Below, piece by piece: positions 47,643 through 58,660 of a DNA stretch of 64,000 bases. Both the position numbers and the translations under genes were made by a program. Source of the stretch: Sisyra terminalis. Lineage: Eukaryota > Arthropoda > Insecta > Neuroptera > Sisyridae. The notes under the pieces were generated by a model, which did not search any database, was not told the origin of the DNA, and saw only the letters and a program-made list of their open reading frames with translations. How positions within the stretch are numbered: position 1 is the first letter of the stretch; the number at the start of each line of letters is the position of its first letter. Where the stretch lies: positions 5,952,001 to 6,016,000 of the forward strand of contig OY292279.1 in NCBI GenBank assembly GCA_958496175.1, written 5' to 3'.

Positions 47643-47999
47643 TGTAACAGAAAGGGATAAAGTCTGTCTCTCTCTTTGTGCCATGCCGGCACGTGATTGG
47701 CTGAGTGACTTCTATCTCTCTCCCACCAATGCGATTGTATATATAGATTGTTCTGGAAACATCTAGTGGGTGGTGGAACATTCTAGAATGTTGGGTTGCG
47801 GGTATATAAGTCGCTCAGCTCAAGCCCAAGGACAGTTCTATATAGAAATTCAGTTTGGAAATTCCGTTACGACAAAGCGATTACAAAGCGATTATTAGTG
47901 TAATATGAATAAAAAGTGATTATTGTCATTATTTATTTCCAAAAGAAATTAAAAGAACGAATAAACCCCATCTCCATACAATTTTGACGACACGTTACA
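47643..47999 (+). mobile_element. Solo LTR, Gypsy-type
   Basis: A 357-bp block starting TGTAACAGAAAGGG and ending ACGACACGTTACA, with TGTAAC/GTTACA terminal inverted repeats and a 4-bp duplication ATAT at 47639-47642 and 48000-48003. It contains a promoter-like GGGTATATAAGTCGCTCAG near 47800 and GAATAAA downstream, giving the U3-R-U5 order. GC is higher than in its surroundings. The pre-insertion sequence is seen in the related element near 7665 (GATAATATTTAACATTTTAG). Four-base duplication and TG...CA ends suit Ty3/Gypsy; no internal region remains. Confidence 0.88.
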
Positions 48000-48103
48000 A
48001 TATAAAATATTTTAGTTATTTGGGTCAAATAGAAAAAAAAAATAGAAGGTATGCGTATCAAAATTCGAAAAAAAGAATTTTACTTTTATAGTTTGGGATA
48101 CCC

Positions 48104-49297
48104 TAATATGAACGTTGTGATTCGTTTGACCGATAAATGAAATAATTAGAGCAAATTTATTATTTTTAGTATCATCACTAGGGTACTTCAGATTTGGAAT
48201 GGAATCCAAAATACATAGTATAGCGATTTACATTCTCCAAAGTTTGAAAGAATATAAAAAACTGGCAGGAATAATAGAAATTCCAACAAAAAATTTATAA
48301 ACTTGTTTACATTCAAAAATCAAAGAACCTCTCTTACATTTATCATCAAATATTACAAATCTAAATTTCAATTAAACTCTTACCAATTAAATCAGTAATA
48401 AACCAATTATAAGTGAAGTTTTCTACAGGTAGATTTCCATTAATTACCTGAATTTTTTTTGTTTGGGACCAATGTCGATTGAAATGCTTGAGGCGTTTTC
48501 AATTTGTAATTATTGAGAGTGGATCAATCAAAGTTTTGATTACACAATATCGGTAATAAATCAATCTCACACTGCTTTATTCAAATCAATTTTATTATAT
48601 TTTTCCCCCGTTTTTTTTTTCTGTCGGTGCTTTGTTCAAAGCTTGTACTCTTCATATTTTATTATTAAAATTTGACATCAATCAATGTGTGGAAAATTGA
48701 ATTAATTTTGATGCTTTTTTTGTGAAAGATTTGATATGGAAATTTTTCTCTACTTATGTAGAATATATTAAAAATAATCTTTAAAAATACTCTTCATAGT
48801 TGTAGATGTGAAGTTGGCAACTTATTTTTTTTGTTTTTGCCGAAATTGTGAAATTATTAGAAAGAGAATAACCAAAAAATTAATAAGTGATCCAGAAAAA
48901 AAATCAACATAATAAAATTATACAAGGGATGGTTTTTATATTCTACAGGAAACTATTGTACTCTACATTGTTTAATTTGGTCTTAGAATTTGTTTAATCT
49001 GGTGACGTAATAGGCTCTAAAAGCTTTAACTATAATTTTATTTTATCATTCCATTTAAAGAATGTTTGTTAAATGGTTAAACAAGGGACTGTTGACTGAA
49101 AATTGGGTCTTTTTCCATTTTTTCCTGGCTTTCTTTTTTTCTTTGATTAGCTTTTTTATTTGTAAAAGGAAATTTTTAGTGAATATTTCATGTTTTTTTG
49201 GGCTAAGGCGTTGTCGTTTTTGCCACTTTTCGCAACTTTTTAACCAAATATTGAAGACGGATGATAAAACGTTGATCTTAGCCTTTTATTAAATTAA
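48104..49297. other. AT-rich stretch, no gene seen
   Basis: No repeat, splice-supported exon or domain recognised. The frame at 49062-49292 is Phe-rich low complexity. Confidence 0.5.
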
Positions 49298-50003
49298 GGG
49301 TGGATCACCGTCAGAACGAAAAAAAAAGTGACTTTTTTAAAACTGCTGCCATTTTTTTTAGAGATATTAAAAAACGGTCTTCGGCATGTAAAAGTTGAAG
49401 TTTTGAGCTATTTTTTTTTATTTGTACCGATATGTCCCCCCCTCCCCCTATTACAGCGCTTTGAAAAACGGTCCTCAAAAATGAGGAGGCAAACGGGTGA
49501 CAAGTTTTCTCGAAAACCGGAAGTCAGATCATGATTTTCCAAACAATGTAGGTTTTGGTAATGCGTCTTCTTGGTACTGAATCTCGAAAATCCGAAAAAA
49601 GTTGAAAATTCACAAAATGGTGCGACTTTGAAAAAAAAGTTTAAAAAAACGACCTTTTTTTGGACCTTTCCCCCTCTCCCACTTTGAGGGGGGGAGGTTT
49701 GGCCAATTTCAGAAGTTCAGTACCAAGAAGACGTGTTGAACTATAACACTCTCCAGTTTCAAGTCAATCCGTCGGATAGTTGCTGAGAAATCTTGTCTCC
49801 CAGTTTTAAAAAGTTGATTTCGAGAAAAATGCATTTAAAGTTATTTTAAGATATTTTTTTATGTTATTATCAATTTATTCAATTTTTATCAGTGAAAATA
49901 CATAAGTCGGCTATTTCAATCCTTTTAACACGTTATTCTTGAATGTTATAAGAAGACATTTATGGAAAAAAAACGATTTTTTTTTTCTGACGGTGATCCA
50001 CCC
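49298..50003. mobile_element. TTAA-flanked MITE, family 1, copy 2
   Basis: A 706-bp element between TTAA at 49294-49297 and 50004-50007. Its ends are GGGTGGATCACCGTCAGAA and its exact inverse. It is highly similar to 5987-6724 throughout (ATGAGGAGGCAAACGGG, TTTCCCCCTCTCCCACTTTG, AAGTTGATTTCGAGAAAAA). Confidence 0.94.
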
Positions 50004-50039
50004 TTAACGAAGAAAACTTATGTTTTTTGAAATCCGTTA

Positions 50040-50230
50040 GAAATTGCATTTTCCAAATTTGCTACGTTTCGCTTCACTATCGCAACTTCATTAGGCATCT
50101 TTTTTAATATGTACTTTAATTTTTACCGACGCCTGATTAAGTTGCGATTAGCAACGAAACGTGGTGAAGTTAGAAAAAAATACATCCAACGGATCTTAAA
50201 CAACCAAATATATCTTCTTAAATCTAATAT
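50040..50230. mobile_element. Penelope-like P1-related fragments, inverted pair
   Basis: A minus-strand fragment (core 50066-50095) faces a plus-strand fragment (core 50133-50160). The plus copy ends GATCTTAAACAACC...TCTTCTTAAATCT, as the P1 family does. Minus core: CTAATGA-A-GTTGC...GAAGC-GAAAC. Plus core is listed separately. Confidence 0.6.
50133..50160 (+). ncRNA. Hammerhead-like core motif (P1-related, GTTGC stem)
   Basis: CTGATTA, extra A, stem GTTGC (50141-50145), loop GATTA, stem GCAAC (50151-50155), GAAAC. Relative to the 62258 copy (GTTAC with GTAAC) both sides of one stem pair changed, A-T to G-C, which keeps pairing. The invariant G of CTGATGA is T here, which would disable a hammerhead. 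Confidence 0.35.
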
Positions 50231-52160
50231 TGAAGCTTATTTTATCACTAAAAGTTTGTCAATTAATAAATAAATAAAAGTTTTATTTCAAAATCAAAGA
50301 AGTAAGGGAAGAATTAACTTTATTCTTGTTTTCTCAACCCCCAAATTTCACTAATCCTTTTCATTCTTTTCTTCTTCTCTCAAACTTAAATGTGATTTTT
50401 TATTTTACTCTTACATTTCCATTATATATTTAGAGAATTATTTTTATTAAATCCAAAACATTTGCTCGCATACCAAGCTTTCTCTACTACTGGCAAGGCT
50501 TATTGTCAGCTTAAAGGCTTTTATGCATTTCCCATTATCACTATAATTTGATTAATCATAAATGATTCGATTTCCATTAGCATCAAAGACCAGATTTCAA
50601 ATGACTCGCTTTTTGCGGTTTGTCTCGTAATTTCAGCCTCTGATTCTATTGAAAGCTTTCAGACTGAAAATGTGATCCTATTTTATGAAAATCGAAAAGT
50701 TCGTAAATGGAGGTGAACATATTATTAAATCGGATTTCACCGGATAAATTTCATTAGTTCAGAACTCTTATAGAAATATTTTTTTAATATTAGAGAAAAA
50801 AAAACATTTTTTTCAGGATAGCAATCAATCAAAAGTTTTATTTTGTCTTATGAAATAATTCTGACGAATATATTTATGTGGTTTTCAATTAAAAAAATTC
50901 ATTTTTATCTTTGGCTGCCATATTGTCTATTCATAACTAGTCCCAAGTTCTTCTGGCCGTTGTCGTTATCGTATAAAGGCCACAAGTGCATAATAAAGCT
51001 CTGGAAGCTGGTCGGTAGTTGTTTTTAGTTTATTTTAATTAGACAGCATGGAAGTAATAAAAATAATTAAAATTAAATGGAACGTTAAGCTTGAAAAATA
51101 ATAAAAAGCCTCGTTTCACTTGAAGGCTTTTTTACATTATTCTCATCCATGGCACGACAGAAAAAAAAAACCGTAAAACAAACACAGCAAAGTTAAAACC
51201 TTTTCTGCATTTTTTTATCGGTACAAAAATCCGCGATAATTCATCTTTTATTATCGCATGATCCATCAAAGTCTGGCAATGTATGTGTGGGTTTTTTTTT
51301 GTGCTTTATTGATTGATATTTGATCCCAGCGCATTTTTCTTTGATGACAACAAAATTTTTTTTTGTCTCATTTCTCTTGTGACACGATCGAATTAATGTG
51401 TTTTTAAACTTCATTTCACTTTATCTAGTCATGAGGTTATCGAGAAAAGCTTAGGGAAAATCTTTCAATTGACAGATAACGATGATGATAACGTTGATCA
51501 TTATTATTACTTAACCAGCATGAGGAGCTTTTGTGTGCGGGAGCTTTTCTTGTTGTTTTTTTTTTTATTCGTCCTCGTCTCGTATTTCGATCTCATTTGG
51601 CGTCACTCGTGTATTATGTGTGGCGGATTATCCGTCGTGTGTGATTAAGAGCTTAATTACTAATGTTGGAGTACAAGCTTTTGAATCAAGCTCATTCGTC
51701 CAGTGACGTAACATACGTTTGGAACAAAATAAGTTTCAAGACGGATGGAAATGGAAGATTGACAACGGCGACATTTTCGATTGAAATTAATGTAAAAGGA
51801 TAAGCTTTTTATTGATGAAAAGATCAAGATATTACTAATAATAATTGGAATCAAATTTTTACTCCTTCTTCCCTCTCTCTACTCTATTACAAAGCATTAA
51901 TTTACTGTTGAAATTAATAATTAGATGAAGACTTTTCCAAAGAAACTCATCCCTGATTCAAATAAACTGGCAAATATATTAATTCATTTACTACTTTACT
52001 TTTAAGTCCTACTCAGTCTTTGCTAAGTTTACTAAGTAAAGGATAAATTGTAGGGTGTATAAAGTTTCTCAACCTTTTTGCATTGAGCTTTACTTTTTGG
52101 TCCAATCCTTATTTTCTCGTCTCGATAAAGGGTTTCTTTTGTCGTACATAACGATAAGTT
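50231..52160. other. AT-rich stretch, no gene seen
   Basis: No repeat family or exon could be supported. A slightly GC-richer patch lies near 51560-51650 (CGTCCTCGTCTCGTATTTCG), without coding signs. Confidence 0.5.
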
Positions 52161-52163
52161 AGC

Positions 52164-52410
52164 AATTAATGAGTAATTATGTATGTCATATGACTCAATT
52201 TATTTATTAACTTTTTGATGACAACGCATTTCGACAGTCTATGTGTGTCATCATCAGGTAATGTTTATTGAGTCAATAGTAAACAAATTTCATATCTGTA
52301 ATAATAAAATACAATAAAAATTATCAGATGATGACTGCCAAAGATTGTTTAAACGTGTTGTTATCAAAAAACAAATAAAGAAATAGAGTCATATGACAAA
52401 AATGTGTAAT
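52164..52410. mobile_element. Penelope-like P3 fragments, inverted pair
   Basis: Minus-strand block 52164-52260 (CCTGATGATGACACACATAG, then CTGTCGAAATGCGTTGTCAT and TTGAGTCATATGACA) faces a plus-strand block 52325-52405 (CAGATGATGACTGCCAAAGA, GTGTTGTTATCAAAAAAC, GAGTCATATGACA). Different sequence from P1 and P2 but the same layout. Confidence 0.6.
52229..52257 (-). ncRNA. Hammerhead-like core motif (P3)
   Basis: Minus strand: CTGATGA, extra T, stem GACA, nine-base loop CACATAGAC, stem TGTC, GAAATGCG. The four-base stem pairs perfectly. Same architecture as in P1 and P2, with unrelated stem sequence. Confidence 0.35.
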
Positions 52411-52544
52411 TATTAATTAATTAATAAATTGTAACTTGGAAATATTAAATAAAATACTTATTTTTGTTAAGTTATGCGTCAGCAATTGCTCTTAAGATTT
52501 ATTTTTTTTGATTTGTGGATACTAAATCATTGATATACTTTTAC

Positions 52545-53360
52545 CTTTGAACCATTTAAATAATTTAGGATTATTTGACTTTTTACTTTTATTTATTTTC
52601 TCAGAAACAAATAAATGAAAAAAATTAAGATTAAATTATTCTGACGTAAATTTAACGTTCTACAAAAAAGGTCTTTTATAAATTTTCGATTAGATCACTC
52701 CATTAAATGTTATTCAACATTTAATTTGTGTCTATGTTGACTACAAGTTCTACAAAATTTCTCATAGATGGCGTCAGGTGAAATGGTAAAAACTCGAATT
52801 TTGTCGATAGTCTTATTAATAAGAATGAAATTTACTTCGTAGGTACAAAATATTGACTAAAGTACGAAAATTTATCCTGGATAAATTGAATTTCACGACT
52901 ATAGCGAATTCGGATCTTATGTCACATGTTTTAATTGTCAAAAAATGATTGTTTTTGTTTAATTTTCAGTGCAAGTCATAAAATTTACACAAATAATCAC
53001 TGGCGCTTTAATGATAATATTTTTTATCTTCTCTTCCAATGATTTTATAGTTACAAAAGTAAAAATTAGCAAAAAGTTGAAAATATTTGGCACAAGTTAA
53101 ATGTTGATTAACTTTTAATGAAGTAATTCAATCGAAAATTCATAAGAGACATTTTTTATAGAACGTTAAATTTTACGTCAAAATAATTTATATTTAAATT
53201 TTTTCATACATTTGTTTCTGAGAAAAAAAATTAAAAGTAAAAAGTCAAATAATCCCATGTTATTTAAATGATAACAGTAAAATGATTCCGGCACGGTTTA
53301 AACTAAAAATTCAGGCGGCGATCGCTGTAAAAAAATCAATTTGGGAAATAACGGATACCC
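52545..53360. mobile_element. Palindromic MITE, GTTATTTCCC family, copy 2 (left-truncated)
   Basis: The left arm is recognisable from about CCATTTAAATAATTTAGGATT; the right end is complete, ending TTTGGGAAATAACGGATACCC then TA. Both arms contain the module (CGTTCTACAAAAAAGGTC near 52656 and its inverse near 53155). The centre has GGATAAATTGAATTTCACGA, shared with the other copies. Confidence 0.85.
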
Positions 53361-54658
53361 TAATCTGCATATATCTTATATATGATATCTACTGACAAAA
53401 GTAAATTCTTTGAAAATTTGGAGATCACAAGAAGAAGGCGTATAAGACGATAGAATGTTATGAAATTTGGGTCTTTTCTTGGCATTTGAATCATTATAAC
53501 TCCTGCGGCTTTTAATGAATAATTAGTGGAAGATTTTTAAAAAAAAATATATTAATATCTTTAAGCATTTTGGTGCTTATTTGGTCATTATCCTCTGATT
53601 TATTGTTTTTATATTTGAGAAAAGGATCTTTAAAAGTAGACTAAACATTTTGTATTATTTTGATCTTTTTAACTAGAAAAAGTATTAATTTTTATTAATG
53701 GATTGGGTGAAATCTTAATTAGGAAAATTCAAAAATAAACAACCTAAGTTTTCCAACGTTGATATTACCAGTTTGGTTCTTATGTTGTCCCACTTCAATC
53801 ACGTTAAATATATTGTCTTGTATCTTAATTAAAACGTTAAGAATCACTGAAACGAAGAATAATGCTGGTACAATACGTTTTGAGCATCTCTCATATACAA
53901 TTACAAACATAAAAGACAAAGTGTCTAGTTTGTGTGGGTGTATTTGAAAAATGAGAAGATAAGAGTTTAAGGAGGGTCGCTCCGGATGAACAGACAACTT
54001 GCATAATTAATAAAATTTACGCAAAAAAAAGAAAAAGAAAAGAGAAAGACAAGATGGTTCTTAAAACTTTTTTAATTAAAATCTTAAACGTAGTGTGGTG
54101 TGGAGGACACGACGAAGAAAGATTGGTCTCGGCTGATATCATTTTTATTGCTGTTATGATATTTGAGGTGCTAATAAAAACCGTACCGTGGTATGAGACT
54201 CTGGTGGGGTCGAGGGAATCGGTTTAAATTTTAATACTAATTTTTTCAATTCTTTGATATTTTAATTTCAACTAGTTCAAACGGTTTTTATTTACTTTGA
54301 AACGAGTGATGCAGAAAATATGTTTTAATATTTGTAGAGCTTTTTATTATTTTTTCACGTTTCTCGTATCTTCGACGGAATTTCAATGGAATGGTGGGAG
54401 ATAGTTGATTTTTTTTTCCGTGCGGCTATTAATTAATTTTGCAATTATAATATACCAGGACTAAAGTAGAATCAATTATTAATTGAATGGATAATTGTGA
54501 AGTTTGCAACTTGGAAAGTTTTATGCAAAATGTCACACTAAAGAAAATTGAAATTTGTCCCCTCGATTCGAATTTCTGTGGAAAATATTTCCACAAGTTT
54601 TATAGTTTTGAAAAAAAAAAAACATAAAATTATTACAAAGTAGTAATATGATAAATAT
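53361..54658. other. Stretch without recognisable gene
   Basis: It includes the minus-strand frame 53719-53997, which has no recognisable domain or splice support, and a GC-richer patch near 54085-54220. Nothing supportable. Confidence 0.45.
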
Positions 54659-54660
54659 TA

Positions 54661-55702
54661 GGGGGACCGTTATTTCCCAAATTGATTTTTTTACAGCGAT
54701 CGCCCCCTGAATTTTTAGTTAAGAATATAAAAAAAATATCCAATACAATTAAGCTCTTAATTTCTTGATTAAATCGTGTTACTTTTACCATTTAAATAAC
54801 ATGGGATTATTTGACTTTTTAATTTTATTTTTTTTTTCTCAAAAATAAATGAATGAAAAGATTTAAAATCAAATTATTCTGACGTAAAATTTAACGCTCT
54901 ACAAAAAAGGTATCTTATGAATTTTGGATTAAATAACTCCATTAAAAGTTATTCAACATTTAACTTTTTAACGACAAATCAATCGACTATAGGCTCAATA
55001 AAAATGATGTTGACTACAAGTTCTAAGAAATTTCTCATAGATGGCGTCAGGTGAAATGGTAAAAATTCGAATAATAATTGAACTTTTGTCGATAGTCTTA
55101 TTAATAAGTATGAAATTCACTTCATTGATACAAAATATTGATTAAAGTACGAAAATTTATCCTGGATAAATTGAATTTCACGACTATAGCAAATTCGGAT
55201 ATTATGTCATCGGTTTTAACTGTCAAAAAATGTTTTTTTTTTTGTTTAAATTTCAATTCAAGCCATTAAATTAACATAAACAATCACTGGCGCTCTAATG
55301 ATAATAATTCTCTTTCAATGATTTTATAGTTAAAAAAAATAAAAATGAGCAAAAAGTTGAAAATATTGCAAGATTTATATTAGGCACAAGTTAAATGTTG
55401 AATAACTTTTAATGGACTAATTTAATTGAAAATTCATAAGAGACTTTTTTTGTAGAGCGTTAATTTTACGTCAGAATAATTTGCCCTTTAATCTTTTCAT
55501 ACATTTTTTTCTGAGAAAAAAAGGTAAAAGTAAAAAGTCAAATAATCCCATATTAATTAAATGGTAAAAGTAACATGATTCCGGCACGGTTTAATCAAGA
55601 AATTAAGAGCTTAATTGTATTGGATATTTTTTTTGTATCCTAAACTAAAAATTCAGGGGGCGATCACTGTAAAAAAATCAATTTAGGAAATAACGGATAC
55701 CC
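54661..55702. mobile_element. Palindromic MITE, GTTATTTCCC family, copy 3 (complete)
   Basis: A 1042-bp near-palindrome flanked by TA at 54659-54660 and 55703-55704. Left end GGGGGACCGTTATTTCCCAA, right end inverse GGGTATCCGTTATTTCCTAA. The arms extend hundreds of bases, with GATTTTTTTACAGCGATCGC at both ends, the CGCTCTACAAAAAAGG module near 54895 and its inverse near 55445. No coding capacity. Confidence 0.92.
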
Positions 55703-58500
55703 TAATAAGTATTAATAAGGTAAGGTCAAATAAATGACCGAAACGTTGCTGAATTAATAATTAGTATATGGATTTTCATCCTTTAAGGACCCACTTTCCT
55801 GCTAAAAAATAAATGGCTCGTTTATTTTGAAAGTGGCGTAAGTCTATTTCAACGACAGTCTATATGGTGCTTCTTTTTCTTGTAACTACAATAGAACAAA
55901 GTATGTTAATTACTTAATTGCTAAGTTTATAGAAATAACTGATTTTAACAAAAACGCCAATTATTCTCTCCTCCTTAGTATCTTATGCTCCTATGGTTAA
56001 AAATGATAACACTTTAGGGATTGTTCTTGAAAAAGACTTAACTCATTTTCAAAACAAAGGGTTCAAAAAATATTATTGCAAAGGTTTAATTTTTTTTTTT
56101 CATTAATTTGGAGGAAGAACTCTAGGAACTCAATTTTAAAGCATCATTTTTTTTATTAGATTAACAAAGGTCAACTTGGTGCTGTTTGCATAATCATAAG
56201 GGTTTTTTTGGTAGAATTTTGGGCCTTTTTTCTGAGTATCAAGCTGACCATTGGAGAGCAGAAAATAAAAGAAATTCTCTAGCAATTTAAAAATTGAATA
56301 ATTGCAAAAATTTTGGCCAAAAGCACTGAGGCTTATAATATGCACCTCTTGGAATATCAGGATTTATGAGAATCATAAGAACTTTAAGGCAGTGATGGCC
56401 AAAAGACAGAATGCAGAAAATATATTTCGATAATTAGTAGTCCACCAAATTCCTGGAGCTTCACGGCAGAATACTTTATTCTTTGCAACTTCTTTTCCCG
56501 TTGATCTTTGCCTGTTTACACTTCATATTTGTTGATAGCACAAAAATATTAAGATAATTTTTTTTTGAAGCAAAAATATAACTTTTTGGTCAAAAATAAA
56601 CTTACATCACTTTCAAATAAAACAGTGAAAACATGTAATCTCAACAAATACTTACATTTTCCTAGAACTAAAATATTTATTTTCCCACTTTAATCTTTCC
56701 AGTCTTAAATAACTTATTCCTGATAAATCCCATTAAAACCTTCAACATCTTTGACTTATCCATCAATATGAAAGCTCAACAATTTTCATCGCATTAATTT
56801 CATTAAATTTTCCAACCACTCCCCAACTTACAGATGAAAACTTTCACAACAAATTATCAACAAAAATATTCAAGAAAATCAAGAGATATTCCTTTGATAT
56901 CTTCGGGGGTAACAACCCCATTTGTATTTATTATTGAATCATAATTATCCTCGTCATATATTTATTTTAAAAAATTCCATTATTCCTTAAATCAGGTTGA
57001 AAAAAATCGCTTTTTCACCCCAAACAATTTCGGTGATAATTAAAAGCCGGTTTCTCAAAATTAAATGTGGCTTTCCTTCTACTCCTTTAATTTTTTTTGT
57101 GAAGTTTGTTATTATTTCCTTAATTTATTGAATATTTATTTGAAGTAATTGGCCTTTTTAAGCGTTTATTTTTTTTTAAATGTAAAACACAAAGAAAAAA
57201 AATTAAAAAGACGATACAATTGTTGAAAAATTTATAGAAACTTAAAAGAATTTTTTTTATTATTGTGTTTGTATCAAAGTAGGCCATGAATGCCTGAATG
57301 GTAAGGGTAGTTCATTGAATGGGGAGCTTTTGAATCAAGTTGAATATAGAGACTCTTTTAAGTAGGCAGCATATGCTGAGGGATGGTTTTTTTGTTAATA
57401 GTTTTTTTTTGCGCCGAACAAAAAGTTTCTTTGATGTTTATTGCATAAAAGAGGATCAAAGAGGGAAGATTTTAGATATGTATTGAATTGTTTTTGAAAT
57501 TTTTAATAATTTTATGGCTTCAAGTGGAAAGAAAATTTAGAGATTTGACGCAAGTGTTTGATGGAAATTTCATTTTCCATTTTAATTTATTTTTTTTTCG
57601 GTTCATTGTTTGATACGGTGTTAATGGTTTGAAATGAGGTGGTCGTTAATGAGTTTGGAAATCAGGATAATTTTTTTATAATTAATTTTCGCTGATGGTC
57701 GTTATCTGAAACACATAGCCATCATTAACAAGAACTGTCAAGTTTAATGAGCGTATTGATTACGGTTGAGCACCTAAATAAGTATGGACTGGGTTTCTTA
57801 ATTATATAATAATTTTTCTCTGTTTTGATTTATTATTTACACATAATTTTCCATGCAAATTTCTTACAAAAAATCATTGAATATTTTTAGACTTTTTTTA
57901 GACCAATGATAACTATAGTCAATCGATCGGGAAACCAATTATTTTCTTTGTTCGAATTTCTAAAATCAATTATTTTTCAATAAAAAATTATGAAATTTGC
58001 TCGGAAAATATATCATATGAGGAGGAATAACGGTTTGTTAAATGCCATACGGGTTTTTTTCTTTCAAAAGATGTCAAGATGTTATCCCAAGAAGTTTTTA
58101 ATGGCCAATAAAAAGCTAATTGGCAATTAAAAGTTTCCAGAAAAATGTAAAGTTAAATCAAGGAAAAATTTTATTTTAGTTTGTTTAAATTAAGGAAATT
58201 CTTAAAGTTTTCTGCTAGATACATTCATATAATTGACTCATGGTACACAAAGGATAACTTTGGTTCTTATTTTTACCGTAATGCCATCTAAATTTTAGGA
58301 AAATAATTTTTTAAAACGATTGTTTAGTACTAGTTGTGTATGAAGAACTTATTGTTAGCAAGTTATTTAAATACCATAAAAATCTATAATCAAAATAAGA
58401 TTTTTTCTCTGACTTTGAACAGTTATACTGTGCATATAATATATAGAATATATTGCGATCCAATTTATGTCGATAAATCCGTGATTATTTTGTGAATGCT
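55703..58500. other. AT-rich stretch, no gene seen
   Basis: Low-complexity A/T sequence; no repeat family or exon supported. The frame at 56136-56345 is a chance translation. Confidence 0.5.
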
Positions 58501-58529
58501 CACAAAGCAGTTACGGAGTGATCCAAATT

Positions 58530-58660
58530 ACTTGATGACCACTGAGGAAGATTGTTAGGCAATCGAAATACGTATCTGGACAATACGTCACGAATATTTT
58601 TGTTTGAACTTCTGTTCAAATGTGTGTTTGTGGTATGATTTTTATATATTATTATAATAA
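58530..58660 (+). mobile_element. Penelope-like P2 fragment
   Basis: It runs from CTTGATGACCACTGAGGAAG through GCAATCGAAATACGTATCTG to TTTGTTTGAACTTCTGTTCA and matches 32575-32687. It contains a hammerhead-like core. Confidence 0.6.
58542..58568 (+). ncRNA. Hammerhead-like core motif (P2)
   Basis: CTGAGGA, extra A, stem GATTG (58550-58554), loop TTAGG, stem CAATC (58560-58564), GAAA. Downstream ACGTAT (58570-58575) and ATACGT (58583-58588) could form a further stem before a C, roughly where stem III and the cleavage site would be, but it is offset by two bases from the canonical position. Confidence 0.4.

Larger units (their letters stand above)
44790..48103 (+). mobile_element. TA-type DNA transposon, longer copy with transposase remnant
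   Basis: The left end CGTCCCAAAA is decayed; the right end is GTTTGGGATACCC followed by TA. It is co-linear with 5917-7767 at both ends. In addition it contains about 1 kb not in that copy, including the transposase-like frame at 46599-46823. It is interrupted by a foldback element (45246-46066) and by a solo LTR (47643-47999). Strand is that of the transposase remnant. Superfamily not assigned. Confidence 0.75.

Noticed and set aside
52671..53160. Paired module copies considered as CRISPR-like repeats
   Set aside because: Only two inverted copies per element, no regular spacing or spacers; they are the arms of a palindromic MITE in a eukaryotic genome.
53719..53997. 92-codon minus-strand frame
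   Set aside because: Hydrophobic but without domain, start context or splice evidence.
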